Of a DNA stretch of 64,000 bases, positions 17,505-26,803 are shown in pieces. Made by a program: the position numbers and the translations under genes. Every line of letters starts with the position of its first letter. The stretch's first letter is position 1. The notes beneath the pieces were generated by a model, which saw nothing but the letters and a program-made list of their open reading frames with translations, did no database searches and was not told where the DNA came from. Origin of the DNA: JAWLHA01 sp041690535 (GTDB taxonomy: Bacteria > Pseudomonadota > Gammaproteobacteria > Thiohalomonadales > Thiohalomonadaceae); contig JAWLHA010000002.1 in assembly GCA_041690535.1 (NCBI GenBank), positions 84,812-148,811 of the forward strand, given 5' to 3'.

Positions 17505-18248
17505 TCATGCGTCTCGACCGGTGTCTCCCCGTTTGGCCGGTTTGCCCGGCGCGACAAGGGGTTGCGACTCCGCCTTCTGCCGTTGGGCGCACCGCCTCAA
17601 ATAATCAGAGACTTTACGCGGCAACCTGCTTCGGTAGGGCACGGAATTTCCGGTGACAACATCGCATCCGCCATAATTCAGTGAAGGACGATATCCTGAC
17701 AGCTCCTCGTGGTAGCCCAACAGTCGCGATTCAATAGCGCGGAACGCACGTCGTTCGGCGATCTTCGCTTGTGGTACTTTGAACTCAATTGGGATCAGGA
17801 ACACCCTGAATACACCCTGCAGAAGACAAGCAAGCCCGGCGGCAACGCGGGGGTTTTGTCGGTCCAACAACAGCACATGCCTCCTCCAGTAGGTACCGTG
17901 ACACACCGAATCTCCCTCCCCGCCATAACATCCCCTACCCACGCCAAGCTTCGCGCGAAGGTAGGGGAGGAATCTCCTAGCCGTTTCACCGATATAGATG
18001 ATGTAGCCAGCGTTGTCAGTAATGATGTAGACACCCCGCTTATCCGAATACGGGTGATCGGCTGCACACTTCTTCCTGCGCTTACCCAGCGCCTCTGTAG
18101 CCTCTCGCACAGGCGAGATCACAAGATCGGGATCCTGGCCGCCATGACCCATACGTTCCACGAGATCTGTCACCACTACCCTCTTTTTCGCAGGCAGTGT
18201 CACGCAACGAAGCTCGGGCAAAGGTTTTTGCGACGGACTCTGCTGCAT
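17505..18248 (-). CDS. GIY-YIG nuclease-domain protein
   Basis: 247 residues from ATG 18248, 4 bp after the stop of the preceding gene; a longer reading overlapping that gene is rejected. The GIY-YIG core is RGVYIITDNAGYIIYIGET (71-89), followed by AIESRLLG with the expected catalytic Glu at 173 and SLNYGG with the Asn at 191. Tyr and Arg positions around 93-100 also fit. The C-terminus is basic (RSRLPRKVSDYLRR), suitable for DNA binding. Such nucleases occur as homing-type or defence endonucleases and in mobile elements. It is in one operon with the HTH-containing 278-aa gene. Confidence 0.7.
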   Translation of the reverse strand: MQQSPSQKPLPELRCVTLPAKKRVVVTDLVERMGHGGQDPDLVISPVREATEALGKRRKKCAADHPYSDKRGVYIITDNAGYIIYIGETARRFLPYLRAKLGVGRGCYGGEGDSVCHGTYWRRHVLLLDRQNPRVAAGLACLLQGVFRVFLIPIEFKVPQAKIAERRAFRAIESRLLGYHEELSGYRPSLNYGGCDVVTGNSVPYRSRLPRKVSDYLRRCAQRQKAESQPLVAPGKPAKRGDTGRDA

Positions 18249-18252
18249 TGCC

Positions 18253-19089
18253 TTACCACTCCGAACCACTGGACGCAACTCGCGCCTGAACACTTGGGTC
18301 GGAGTTGGCCGCATCGGGTGCGTTACGGATCGTCCAAGCCGCACGGAGTTCGTACTCACGCCGCACAAGATTCCGCCACAGGTCCAACTTGGACAGGACG
18401 GTGCCTTTGTCAGAGGTCGAGTCAAACCAATAAACGAGACAGTCGATCAAACGGGCAACGGTAGGGTGTGGTTCGGCACCGTCTCTCATCCAGCGATAAC
18501 TTGCAGTCGCATCTCGCCCCAGCAGTTGACTGAGTTCGCTCGGTGACACCCCAGGAAGCCGATTCCGTAAATCGTGAAAAGTCCGCGGTATCAAGGTCGC
18601 TCGTGCAACATAATCTTCGTTAGAATCCAAGAAACGAATCAGCAAGGCGAGAGCTTCATCCGTGATCCCATAAAACCGCGACCCGTTACTTCGGCAATCA
18701 GCGACGGAATCCGCTTGCAATTCGGCTTCAATCGATGCGATAACCGGTCGGTGCTGCTGTTGCTCTTTCTCCAGCGCCTGGCGCGCGGTTTTGCCCTGAC
18801 ACTTTTCCAAGCCAAGATTCCTCGTTTTCTCGAGGAGTCGCCCGAGTTCTCGTTCCAGCTTCTTGCGCCTCTTCACGAGCGGATCCGTGACGTGCTTATA
18901 CCAACTCGGCGTATTCAGGCCCAGAATCGAAATCATCCCGTGCACTTGCAGCCCGAGTTTGCTTTGCAGCTGCAGCAGGTCGACGCCCAAAATAGGCCGC
19001 TCGAAACCAATATCGCCGAGAGCGAAATTGCCGATGCTGTTCACGGCCGAATTGTCAACGATATCTAATTCTTGATTCAGGTTTGGCAT
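18253..19089 (-). CDS. 278-aa protein with putative HTH, element regulator
   Basis: Start ATG 19089 has GGAG 8 nt upstream. Residues about 60-125 are a charged helical region (KRRKKLERELGRLLEKTRN) likely to be a coiled coil. Around residue 180, VSPSELSQLLGRDATASYRWMRDG reads as a helix-turn-helix with a recognition helix (SYRWMRDG). This suggests a DNA-binding regulator of the integrated element. It is flanked by a 221-aa gene (13-bp gap) and the GIY-YIG gene (4-bp gap) in the same direction. I do not recognise a named family. Confidence 0.65.
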   Translation of the reverse strand: MPNLNQELDIVDNSAVNSIGNFALGDIGFERPILGVDLLQLQSKLGLQVHGMISILGLNTPSWYKHVTDPLVKRRKKLERELGRLLEKTRNLGLEKCQGKTARQALEKEQQQHRPVIASIEAELQADSVADCRSNGSRFYGITDEALALLIRFLDSNEDYVARATLIPRTFHDLRNRLPGVSPSELSQLLGRDATASYRWMRDGAEPHPTVARLIDCLVYWFDSTSDKGTVLSKLDLWRNLVRREYELRAAWTIRNAPDAANSDPSVQARVASSGSEW

Positions 19090-19102
19090 GTCGTTGCTCC
19101 GT

Positions 19103-19768
19103 TCAAATCGTGGAATGAGTGAATGATGGCTGCGCAGAGTTCTTTGGAACGGCGTGGGCCGGGCTCAGTGCCGGAAAGGCCACTTCAACGGGCTCAGCGG
19201 TGATCGGCCTTACTGACTGTATCGATCGCGTGTCGTACACAGTGGCGCGAGCGACTCGCCTCCCGTTTTCCTGCGTTCGCCAAACGAAGACCTCCACCCC
19301 AACAAACGGGTCCTCCAAACGGAGTCGATCGATGTAGTGTGGCATCCTGCCAATGAAGTCCTTCGTTGACATCAGCGCGCGTATGTCCACCGGGTGATAG
19401 CCATCATCGGTCAAATAGCGCTTCCAGAACTCTGCCACCGCGGTCTCACAGGCCCCATTCAGGCGATGCAAATCGAACACACTCTTCCGCTCCCACGACC
19501 CGAACCAGTGTGGGCTGTTGACTGGCCTCCACGCCGATACCTGAATTTCCACAGGCACCAGTCGATCCCCATTCGCTTTCGCCGCGCGGGACGCGTCAGT
19601 AATGGCTTCACGTGCGAAACGTCTGCCGCAGAGCACGGTGGGCCCGCCCTGCGGGTACCGGATAGCCGGATCTCCGGAACACACGTTCTCGATAAAATAC
19701 CGCCTCCTCGGAACTGGATTAGTCACCCATGAGTACAGCGTCACAATGTGATGTTTTATCCTCGTCAT
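19103..19768 (-). CDS. Unknown 221-aa protein behind a triple operator
   Basis: I place the start at ATG 19768, which has GGGGAG 6 nt upstream; a longer in-frame start at 19864 would run through two operator sites. The protein is soluble, rich in Arg and aromatic residues, and has no recognised domain (opening MTRIKHHIVTLYSW). It is the first gene of the 221-aa/278-aa/GIY-YIG operon. Three copies of a 19-bp palindrome lie upstream, so expression is probably tightly repressed. Confidence 0.65.
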   Translation of the reverse strand: MTRIKHHIVTLYSWVTNPVPRRRYFIENVCSGDPAIRYPQGGPTVLCGRRFAREAITDASRAAKANGDRLVPVEIQVSAWRPVNSPHWFGSWERKSVFDLHRLNGACETAVAEFWKRYLTDDGYHPVDIRALMSTKDFIGRMPHYIDRLRLEDPFVGVEVFVWRTQENGRRVARATVYDTRSIQSVRPITAEPVEVAFPALSPAHAVPKNSAQPSFTHSTI

Positions 19769-19786
19769 GTCAGCTCCCCTGACTAC

Positions 19787-19805
19787 ATACGTACGTTGTA
19801 CGTAT
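19787..19805. promoter_or_regulatory. Operator site 1, ATACGTAC-N3-GTACGTAT
   Basis: Perfect 8-bp half-sites with spacer GTT, lying 18 bp before the ATG at 19768. It is one of three copies spaced 68 and 67 bp apart, as expected for cooperative binding of a dimeric regulator. Confidence 0.7.
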
Positions 19806-19854
19806 TTCAGCTTAAAAAGAAGGGCACTTACGTGCCAGTCATTTCCTTCCCATA

Positions 19855-19873
19855 ATACGTACACTGTACGTAT
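19855..19873. promoter_or_regulatory. Operator site 2, ATACGTAC-N3-GTACGTAT
   Basis: The same perfect palindrome as site 1, with spacer ACT. It overlaps AT-rich, TATTAT-like sequence that could be the -10 region of the minus-strand promoter for the 221-aa gene. Confidence 0.7.
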
Positions 19874-19881
19874 TATGGAGC

Positions 19882-19909
19882 AAAAAAAGTTGACCTCAAG
19901 GGGGTCAAC
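19882..19909 (-). terminator. Rho-independent terminator of the small HTH gene
   Basis: On the minus strand GTTGACC and GGTCAAC form a 7-bp stem with a 7-nt loop, followed directly by seven T. It lies between operator sites 2 and 3 and would end the transcript of the 68-aa HTH gene. Confidence 0.75.
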
Positions 19910-19921
19910 GTGGGAGCCAGT

Positions 19922-19940
19922 TTACGTACCTTGTACGTAT
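19922..19940. promoter_or_regulatory. Operator site 3, TTACGTAC-N3-GTACGTAT
   Basis: Third copy with one changed outer base and spacer CTT. It is between the stop of the 68-aa HTH gene (19955) and the terminator, so binding here could also act on read-through. Confidence 0.65.
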
Positions 19941-19954
19941 TTGTCAAGCGGTAA

Positions 19955-20161
19955 TTATAAGCGAGGTGGATAGGGGATGTGGTTTTTGAGACAAAAGAGC
20001 TCCACCAAAGCTTCAGGCATAGCTCTGTGAGAAGCTGCGTCGGTCGGCGCCTCCCAACCCTGCCACCGCCGGAGCGCCACATGCACGTCCTGCGCCGCCT
20101 CTAACTGTGTCTTGCCAGCGCGCAAGCGCAGTTTCTTGATTTGTTCTGGGGTCAAAGGCAT
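19955..20161 (-). CDS. Small XRE-like HTH protein, 68 aa
   Basis: From ATG 20161, MPLTPEQIKKLRLRAGKTQLEAAQDVHV reads as the first helices of an XRE-type HTH (LxxxRxxxGxTQxEAA). The remainder (WQGWEAPTDAASHRAMPEALVELF) fits the small phage-type regulators found beside integrated elements. A TTG start 36 nt upstream is possible but less likely. It is a candidate ligand of the triple operator immediately downstream. Confidence 0.6.
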   Translation of the reverse strand: MPLTPEQIKKLRLRAGKTQLEAAQDVHVALRRWQGWEAPTDAASHRAMPEALVELFCLKNHIPYPPRL

Positions 20162-20533
20162 GGCGGGACTTGTTACCAAGATTGATCTGAGGGACAAAAC
20201 ACGGGCGCATTTCAGTGAACGTGACCAGGCATTCGCCTAGTTCTGACCGCTGCGCACACGGGCCCATTGCTTTTTACTCGGTTCACCCACCTTTGGTCAA
20301 GTCGCAATGGTCTTGCGCATCGACCCACCGGCTGCGGCGAAAAACCTCGTTCTTGTCTGAAGTGGCAGCTTCAACGATTTATGAGGGCTCGCGCGAACAT
20401 GTCAAGAGTCCGCTCGCCCGGCCATCGTGTGCTGTGGATGCACATCTGTGGCCGGGATGCTGAACAATGTTACACCTGTACAGAGTTTGGTCTCGAACAG
20501 TTCAAGCACACCAACTACGATCTTGCCCGTTCC
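20162..20533. other. Intergenic region without a convincing gene
   Basis: About 370 bp upstream of the small HTH gene, presumably containing its promoter and the end region of the 209-aa gene. Short plus-strand frames here lack start sites and protein-like composition. Confidence 0.4.
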
Positions 20534-21163
20534 TCAACATTGCTGTGCGGATTCGTGAACCGCCGGGACATATCCAGCGGCAATGGTATTCACGGTTGAC
20601 CGGGGTGTGAGCACAGTTAGGCGGCTCGTCGGTCTAAGTACCCTTTCTACATAGCCCTCAAAGGACCACCGCAAAGCACTGCCATTCCAGAGGAGCCACG
20701 GGCTATCGTCGATGACGACCATGGTGCCATCCGGGAGTTCGGGTGCCACAGCGGTGTAGAATGAGCGGGTGAGGGCATCCGAAAAACAATCATCAAAAAT
20801 GGCTTGGTCAATCGGCTTAATGCTCTTCGAGCAGTGCGGAACACGGCCCGGGTTGGCTTCCAGCCAGAGCTGCTTGAAACGACTGAAGTCCTCCCGGCGG
20901 CACTCGGCGCAGGGGCGATGCCCGGCGGCCAGTGCTGTGGCTTCATCTAGAAAGAACAGCTCGGTATAGGCGCCCGGCGTCATCAGAGTGCGCCGGCGCC
21001 CTTTGAACGCCAGCCGGCAGGTAATCCATGGTTTGCTTTTCTGCCAAGCGCGGGTGACTTCCTGCCGCTTGTTGTGCAGTATGCCCCGATTCCCCATCAG
21101 GGCGCCGCGGGCGGACACCGCCTCAATGTCACCGTATGGATTTACTCGGTTTCGTAGTGGCAC
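20534..21163 (-). CDS. Conserved protein with Ada-like Cys motif, 209 aa
   Basis: GTG start with AAGGA 9 nt upstream. The protein has RGALMGNRGILHN near the start and, at about residues 68-92, ELFFLDEATALAAGHRPCAECRRED. The GHRPCAECRR stretch resembles the RPCxxC zinc-binding motif of the Ada N-terminal domain. A family of uncharacterised proteins with this arrangement exists in many Proteobacteria. There is no methyl-transfer active site of Ogt type. The gene stands alone. A zinc-binding, nucleic-acid-related role is an inference. Confidence 0.65.
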   Translation of the reverse strand: MPLRNRVNPYGDIEAVSARGALMGNRGILHNKRQEVTRAWQKSKPWITCRLAFKGRRRTLMTPGAYTELFFLDEATALAAGHRPCAECRREDFSRFKQLWLEANPGRVPHCSKSIKPIDQAIFDDCFSDALTRSFYTAVAPELPDGTMVVIDDSPWLLWNGSALRWSFEGYVERVLRPTSRLTVLTPRSTVNTIAAGYVPAVHESAQQC

Positions 21164-21522
21164 TAGTGATTATCCTTATGTTCCTTTCCTGCCTTCCTGA
21201 GTTGACCGTCGGTCACACTTCAGGATACGAATGGGCTAAATGGCGTGACCGGGCCCACTGGTAACGAATCGAATTCTCCCTTCCGGGAGTTAGCTGGAAG
21301 ATATTCACCGACACCGCCCATTGCACGATAATTGCCGTGCCTTAAGCACGTACGTCCCTTGAGGGTCTAGAACGACTTTAGCGGGCCATCTGGACACTCT
21401 TTCCATCTGTCACCACAGCCGACGCGGAGCAGCTCGTGAGTAACTCAATCGGAAGCTTATTCGCCATAGCTGGATGTCTTGTTCGAAGAGTACTGGGTCT
21501 CTCACGCTCAGTGAGTGCCACC
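21164..21522. other. Intergenic region after jetD, no clear gene
   Basis: About 360 bp between the end of the Wadjet operon and the 209-aa gene, both on the minus strand. It should contain the promoter of the 209-aa gene. I see no convincing ORF or clean terminator after jetD. Confidence 0.4.
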
Positions 21523-22707
21523 TCAGCGTGGCGCCACCGGATCTAATGCCTCCTGCTCCATTGGGCCCAACCCCTTCCTTAGCCAGCTATTCGCCAAAAC
21601 ACCTGCAGGGCTATCTTCGTTGGCGAACTTCTCGATCGCTGCACGCTCCTTAGCTTCGAAACACTGCTCGTCCCCCATTGGTGCGCTCATCAGATGTGGC
21701 TGCAAGGTATGGCCTTCAAATGCCGATGCAACGTGGGCGAAGATGCGCAGGCCGCCTACGTCCCTATCGCCCCAGTGGAAACAGGGGCAGTCTCTATCCA
21801 AATTCGCATCCAGTTTCTCAAGCAAGTGTGTTAATGCTGGGGATGGGAATCCCGCTGAATAGATCACTAGCCCTTGGTCTTCCACTTCACGCACATGGCG
21901 CTGAAAGCTGGAAAGGTTTTCTATCGTGAGGAGGTAGGCCGGTCTGCCGCTGAGTGCCAAGCCCAGCACCTGATCTGGTGCAACCCCAACGAAAGGCCGC
22001 AACTGGCCTACGTCCCAGTCAGAACCTGAGTAGTTAATGACCAATGGCCCTTTAAGGTAAACAGGCGGCGGGAATTTTTCTAAGCCCAGTACCCGAAAAA
22101 GCTCTGCGTTGTCGTCAAATGGCTCCCATTCAGGATTACGCCGAAGCAATGGCGCCAATTTCGCCAACATCCTCTCAATGGCCTTGGAGTCGTTCAGCAA
22201 CCGAACGCTGAACCGCCGCAGGTCAAGGTCTTCTTGTTCGTTAAAACTGACCGCCCGTGCTGCTCGAAATAGGCTGACGGCGGCATCCGTATCATCGGCT
22301 TGGATCCTGAAGACGACCTTCCCGAGCCGCCACAGACCGAGGGCAGCATCGTATGCGTCCCTGAGCCAGTCCGGCGAATCCGCGAGCAGCGGGTCCAGTT
22401 CGACGGCAATCCTCTCGGCGTGGGCACGAGCTCTAGGCATTCCCAGCCAATCGGCCAATTTATCGGCATCAACAAGGCGTACCCGAAGAAGATCCTGTGC
22501 CGCAGCCCCTCTTCCCCATTCAAGTGCAACCCCACCCGCCGCCTCTACGTTGGCAAACGTCGCGTGGACTCGGTCCCTGTCCGACAGGCTATCGAGCGCA
22601 AAATACTCTTTCGCCGCGCGTTCGGTAATCGGAAGTGTCTCTCGACCACCTCTGTCCACCTGGGCCAAGAGCTTGGTCAGCAAAGAGCGGGCGACGTCGT
22701 TCATCAC
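21523..22707 (-). CDS. jetD: Wadjet nuclease subunit JetD
   Basis: 394 residues. The C-terminal half carries a Toprim-like core: TIENLSSF with the acidic Glu, then FHWGDRDVGGLRIF with the DxD pair, as in JetD and topoisomerase VI subunit A. The N-terminal ~200 residues (DUF3322-type) include helical DNA-binding regions. In Wadjet, JetD cuts small circular DNA after the JetABC motor has extruded it. The ATG overlaps the stop of jetC by 4 bp. It is the last gene of the long minus-strand defence array. Confidence 0.92.
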   Translation of the reverse strand: MMNDVARSLLTKLLAQVDRGGRETLPITERAAKEYFALDSLSDRDRVHATFANVEAAGGVALEWGRGAAAQDLLRVRLVDADKLADWLGMPRARAHAERIAVELDPLLADSPDWLRDAYDAALGLWRLGKVVFRIQADDTDAAVSLFRAARAVSFNEQEDLDLRRFSVRLLNDSKAIERMLAKLAPLLRRNPEWEPFDDNAELFRVLGLEKFPPPVYLKGPLVINYSGSDWDVGQLRPFVGVAPDQVLGLALSGRPAYLLTIENLSSFQRHVREVEDQGLVIYSAGFPSPALTHLLEKLDANLDRDCPCFHWGDRDVGGLRIFAHVASAFEGHTLQPHLMSAPMGDEQCFEAKERAAIEKFANEDSPAGVLANSWLRKGLGPMEQEALDPVAPR

Positions 22708-25700
22708 GCAACCGGGCGGACTGCCGGATTATCTGAAGCCAAGACCTCTCTGGCCGCAGGTTTGATGTACTCAGTGTCAATATGCACAACCGGCCCGTCC
22801 CGGTAGACGTTCACGATCGTGTCGACATGCTCGGCAATCTGTCCGTATTTCTCATCGGGAGCCGCAAGCAACACCTGAAGGCCGAGTTCATCAAGGAAAC
22901 CAAGCGCGCTCACAGTGTTCTGCAGGTCGAGCTTGGAGAACGCCTCGTCGAATGCAGCGATGCCCATGCCACCACGAAAACCACCGTTTTCCTCTCGTTC
23001 GATACGGTACGCCGCGGCCAAGGCTGCGCCGATCGCAACATAAAAGGGGGACTGGTGTTCCCCACCAGATCCCTTTCCCAGACGACGCGACAGCAGCTCT
23101 GTATTTCCGCTACCATCCTTCTCATCACTCATGCGGACATCGAAGTGATAATAATTGCGGTAGTCCGCCAATCGGGCCTCCCACTCACCACTACCCTTTC
23201 CATCAGCGTCCGCCGCTTCCATCAGCAGATTGCGCACACGGGCTATTGCCTTGCTGTGCGGATGGTTTGGGTCATCGGCAGCATCAAAAAGCCCCCCGAC
23301 ATCACCACGCTGCTCGGGTTTCCAGTCAAGCACCCAATCGAGGACTTCTTTGACATCATTTTCGGGCGTTTTGATGAAGCGGTAGTATTGCCCGTGGAAT
23401 GGGCGGTTTTTCAGATTTCTGTTGAGTTCTTTCAACTGGTCGTCCAGCAAGTACAAGTTCTCTTGCAGTTTGCCGACAAAATCCGCACGAAAAGCGTGTT
23501 CTGCCTGACGAAGGGCGTCTTCGGCATCTTTCACGTACTGGCTCAATTGCGTCTCTTGGATCTGTCTCAGTTCACTTACGACCCAAGTGGCCAAAGGCCG
23601 GTAGTCGTCGAAGGATCCACTGAGCGGTCGGTTTTCTGTTCCCCATGCCGACCAATACTCCGCCAACTCCTCGCGCGCACTGCTCCGCACATTTCTCACC
23701 CTTGATTCGCTAGCGCCTGCGAGCGAGATAGCCTTATCGCTCAAAGCCCGCAAAGTCTCGACGCTCTCATCCGCAAACATTTCCTGTGAAGAAAGCTCAT
23801 CGAGCTTCTCTGCCGCCAGCTGGGCATCGAAAGCAGCCATAGCCTGGACAGCACTACGCTCATCGCCAAGGCGCGAGGACTCCGTTTCTGCCTGGGTAAG
23901 TTTCCCTTTATCAGCGTCCAATTGGCGAGTGAGTCTCTTCGACTCCTCGCTTGCGTGATCTTGCTCCTCGCGGATTGACTCCCGACGTTTTCTGCATTTC
24001 TCCTGGTCGTTTACCAACTCTTGGTACGCAGAATCATTCGACAGCCTCTGCTCTTCTTGATCTAGGCGCTGAATTTCACCCAACTCATTACAACGCTCCT
24101 GCACCAACGACTCCAGATCGGGCAATGTCGTGACATGTTCGCCGAAGGGCATCATCAACTCTTCGCGAAGACGCTTGACTGTTTCCTTTTCCTGCCGTTT
24201 TTTGTACTGCCTGTTTCCTTGCTCAGCAAATGTTGCCGTCAAAGACTCTAACGCCCTTTCACGGGCTTCTCGCCCGAGCATCGGATCCTCCGGTCGAAGT
24301 CGAAGGACCGCGCCTCCTGTAGCCAGCATACCATCTACCGTAATGGCTCTATCATGCTGCAGGAGCTCTTCTTCCGAACTCACTCTAATGACGTTACCCG
24401 CCCGGAGGTTGATATAGGCTTGAGCATGTTCGTCATTGCTAACCACCATCTCAGCAAGACTTCCTGGACTACACCGTTCCAACCATTGCTCGGTCTTCGT
24501 CGTGTTGACTATGCGGCTCCCATGAATTCCAAGTCGCTTACCCTCTCGCCTGTACAGGCTGATAGCGTCACGTACTACTGATGGATCCACCAATAGCGCT
24601 TCCCTGTGGCCACCGAGAAATGCTTCCAAAGCGTCCCGCCACGCCTCATCCGCAACATCGACGCGGTCACATACAGGTACGGCCTCAATGCCATGTTCTT
24701 TCAGCAGTCTGATGAGCTTAAGCGTTCCAGTCTGTAGGTCACTTTCACCTGATTCCAATCGCCAGATTCGCTCACGGATGGATCCATTAAGTCCGTCCAG
24801 CTCTCCCTCCTCTCGAACCAGCGTCTCGTATCGTTGTGAAAGCTCTGCTACGGCCTCCTGTAACCTCGGCCTAATCTTCGCCACAAGCTGCATAAGATCC
24901 GCGGGCGCCATCGGCCATTCCGAGGCAAGAAGTCCTTCTCCTTGCTCAATGAGAGGCGGCAACTGTTTCAGCTCAGTGACCAGCTCGACGGAAGGGAGGT
25001 GTTCTGCGTAGTCTAAGAGGCGGTGAACTTGCCCAAGACCTCTGCGTGCCTGATCAAGCTCCTTTTCGATCCTTGCTACTTCTTTCTCAGAACTACCTCG
25101 CTCCGCCTTTATCCGATCACGCTGCTGCTGTACGTCAGTTGCAGCGAGTTTTTTGGTGGCCTCCGCTAGTGCTTTATCAGCGTCTTTCCAACTGTCGTCG
25201 AGGGACTTAATCCGCACGTCCAATTTGTCGATCTGCTGCTGAGTGCCTTCGATTATCTCCCTTAGCGGCTCTATCTCGGCATCCAAGGCGTTAAACTCTG
25301 CCTCCTTGGCAACCCACCGCCAGGCCATCCCCAGACGCTCGGATTGCTCAGCTTTTTGATACTGCGAATCGATGGCAGAAAGAGCCTCCTCTCTCTGCCG
25401 CGCCTCCCTCGTACGGGCTTGGATGTCGCGATAGTGGTGTAGTGCCTGCTGCAACGAACGCACCTGGATAGGCCGCTCTTCCAGAATGTGCCCACGGACA
25501 AAGTCGGAGACGTTGCGGATGGGTGAGAAGGTGATGGCGTTCTTAAACGCCCGCAGGAAGCGAGAGGGATCCAAGTGCCGCTTTCCATCAGAAAGAACCG
25601 CGCAGACCTCTCTCTGGTATTCCCCGACTTGAGGCGGCGACCTGAATTTCTCGCCCGCTCGGCTCCTCAGCTCTTCGCGTAGCCTTTTCCAGGGTTTCGG

Positions 25701-26159
25701 CCCCAATTCTCCGCCAGTTCGGTCAACCAGGTCTGACAGAATCAGGTCCAGTCCGGGCGCAATAAAGCGACCATCAACGGTTTCCTGGGCCTCCTCTAAG
25801 CGGGCATGCATGGCCAAACCGATGCTAACCGGGTCTCCAATTTCGTCTTCGAATACCAACACCAAATAGGTCAGTGCGTGGTCTCTCGGGCGAAATTCCA
25901 GCGAAAGGTCAGGATTGTCCGGATCGCGAACCACACCAAGGCAATAATCTCGTAGGCTTCGAGTGCTCTTCTCGCCGGCACTGGCATTGGGGCTCCACCA
26001 CTGCTTACTCCCTCCAACCAAGACTGCCTGAATGGCATCAAGCAAGGACGATTTGCCGGAAGCGTTGGGACCAATGAACGCTGTGTGGCCATTGATCTCG
26101 ATACTGATCTGATCCAAACGGTACCAGTTGATCAGCAACAGCCGCACGAGCCTCTTCAT
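22704..26159 (-). CDS. jetC: Wadjet SMC-like ATPase JetC
   Basis: 1151 residues with SMC/MukB layout: Walker A GPNASGKSSLLDAIQ near residue 30, two long coiled coils (about 270-420 and 640-860) around a central hinge (VPVCDRVDVADEAWRDALEAF), and a C-terminal head with signature GKGSGGEHQSPF and Walker B AAFDEAFSKLD. The final motif, LQVLLAAPDEKY, is typical of JetC. It powers DNA loop extrusion that senses plasmid size. It overlaps jetB and jetD by 4 bp each. Confidence 0.95.
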   Translation of the reverse strand: MKRLVRLLLINWYRLDQISIEINGHTAFIGPNASGKSSLLDAIQAVLVGGSKQWWSPNASAGEKSTRSLRDYCLGVVRDPDNPDLSLEFRPRDHALTYLVLVFEDEIGDPVSIGLAMHARLEEAQETVDGRFIAPGLDLILSDLVDRTGGELGPKPWKRLREELRSRAGEKFRSPPQVGEYQREVCAVLSDGKRHLDPSRFLRAFKNAITFSPIRNVSDFVRGHILEERPIQVRSLQQALHHYRDIQARTREARQREEALSAIDSQYQKAEQSERLGMAWRWVAKEAEFNALDAEIEPLREIIEGTQQQIDKLDVRIKSLDDSWKDADKALAEATKKLAATDVQQQRDRIKAERGSSEKEVARIEKELDQARRGLGQVHRLLDYAEHLPSVELVTELKQLPPLIEQGEGLLASEWPMAPADLMQLVAKIRPRLQEAVAELSQRYETLVREEGELDGLNGSIRERIWRLESGESDLQTGTLKLIRLLKEHGIEAVPVCDRVDVADEAWRDALEAFLGGHREALLVDPSVVRDAISLYRREGKRLGIHGSRIVNTTKTEQWLERCSPGSLAEMVVSNDEHAQAYINLRAGNVIRVSSEEELLQHDRAITVDGMLATGGAVLRLRPEDPMLGREARERALESLTATFAEQGNRQYKKRQEKETVKRLREELMMPFGEHVTTLPDLESLVQERCNELGEIQRLDQEEQRLSNDSAYQELVNDQEKCRKRRESIREEQDHASEESKRLTRQLDADKGKLTQAETESSRLGDERSAVQAMAAFDAQLAAEKLDELSSQEMFADESVETLRALSDKAISLAGASESRVRNVRSSAREELAEYWSAWGTENRPLSGSFDDYRPLATWVVSELRQIQETQLSQYVKDAEDALRQAEHAFRADFVGKLQENLYLLDDQLKELNRNLKNRPFHGQYYRFIKTPENDVKEVLDWVLDWKPEQRGDVGGLFDAADDPNHPHSKAIARVRNLLMEAADADGKGSGEWEARLADYRNYYHFDVRMSDEKDGSGNTELLSRRLGKGSGGEHQSPFYVAIGAALAAAYRIEREENGGFRGGMGIAAFDEAFSKLDLQNTVSALGFLDELGLQVLLAAPDEKYGQIAEHVDTIVNVYRDGPVVHIDTEYIKPAAREVLASDNPAVRPVA

Positions 26160-26803
26160 AATTCTGTCTCATCCATGTCTTCTTGTTCATCAGCTTTCTC
26201 CACATCACTCTTGGACACGATAAATGCCTGAATACGCTCCTGAATATTCGTGCCCGTCACCAAGCGCACCGTCGGCAAGATCCTGATCATGGGAAGACCG
26301 TCTTCCGCCTCGTCCCCAAGTTCGATCAAGCTGTACCGCTTAAGAGTACGGAGCAGATCCCTAAATTCGGTAAGTTGGGGCCTTTTCCGTAGCAAAAGTG
26401 TTTCGTACCGGCTCAGCAACGTCTCGGACTGCGTGAAAACGCAACCTTCGGAAACCTCGAAGCTCTCCATCCCCTCCTCATACAGGAGACGAAGGCAAAG
26501 CAGCATCAGACCTTCAACCATTCGAAGACGCGCAAACGATTCCGCTTCCGACGGTAGCAGTCCGACGAGGCTGAAAGTGTCGTCCCGATGGAGGCTCCAG
26601 CCCAACGCATCAAACAGATTGGAGTAATAGTCATAGTGACTAGTAATGATTCGATAGGCTTCCCGGTCACGGGTGCGCTCCAGCATCAGAAACTGCCGTT
26701 GCAGCAGTGCACTCGCGACCGCCCGGAAGTCATCCGGCTCGACCCCACCTGAGCGTTCAGCAACATGGCGTAAATCACGCAGCACTGGATGTCCCTCCCT
26801 CAT
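26156..26803 (-). CDS. jetB: Wadjet MukE-like subunit JetB
   Basis: 215 residues, mainly helical with winged-helix features (YRIITSHYDYYSNLFDALGW, then LRMVEGLMLLCLRLLYEEG), as in DUF4194/JetB proteins. The C-terminus is very acidic (KADEQEDMDETEL). JetB binds JetA and DNA in the motor complex. The start overlaps the end of jetA by about 29 bp and the stop overlaps jetC by 4 bp. Confidence 0.9.
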   Translation of the reverse strand: MREGHPVLRDLRHVAERSGGVEPDDFRAVASALLQRQFLMLERTRDREAYRIITSHYDYYSNLFDALGWSLHRDDTFSLVGLLPSEAESFARLRMVEGLMLLCLRLLYEEGMESFEVSEGCVFTQSETLLSRYETLLLRKRPQLTEFRDLLRTLKRYSLIELGDEAEDGLPMIRILPTVRLVTGTNIQERIQAFIVSKSDVEKADEQEDMDETEL

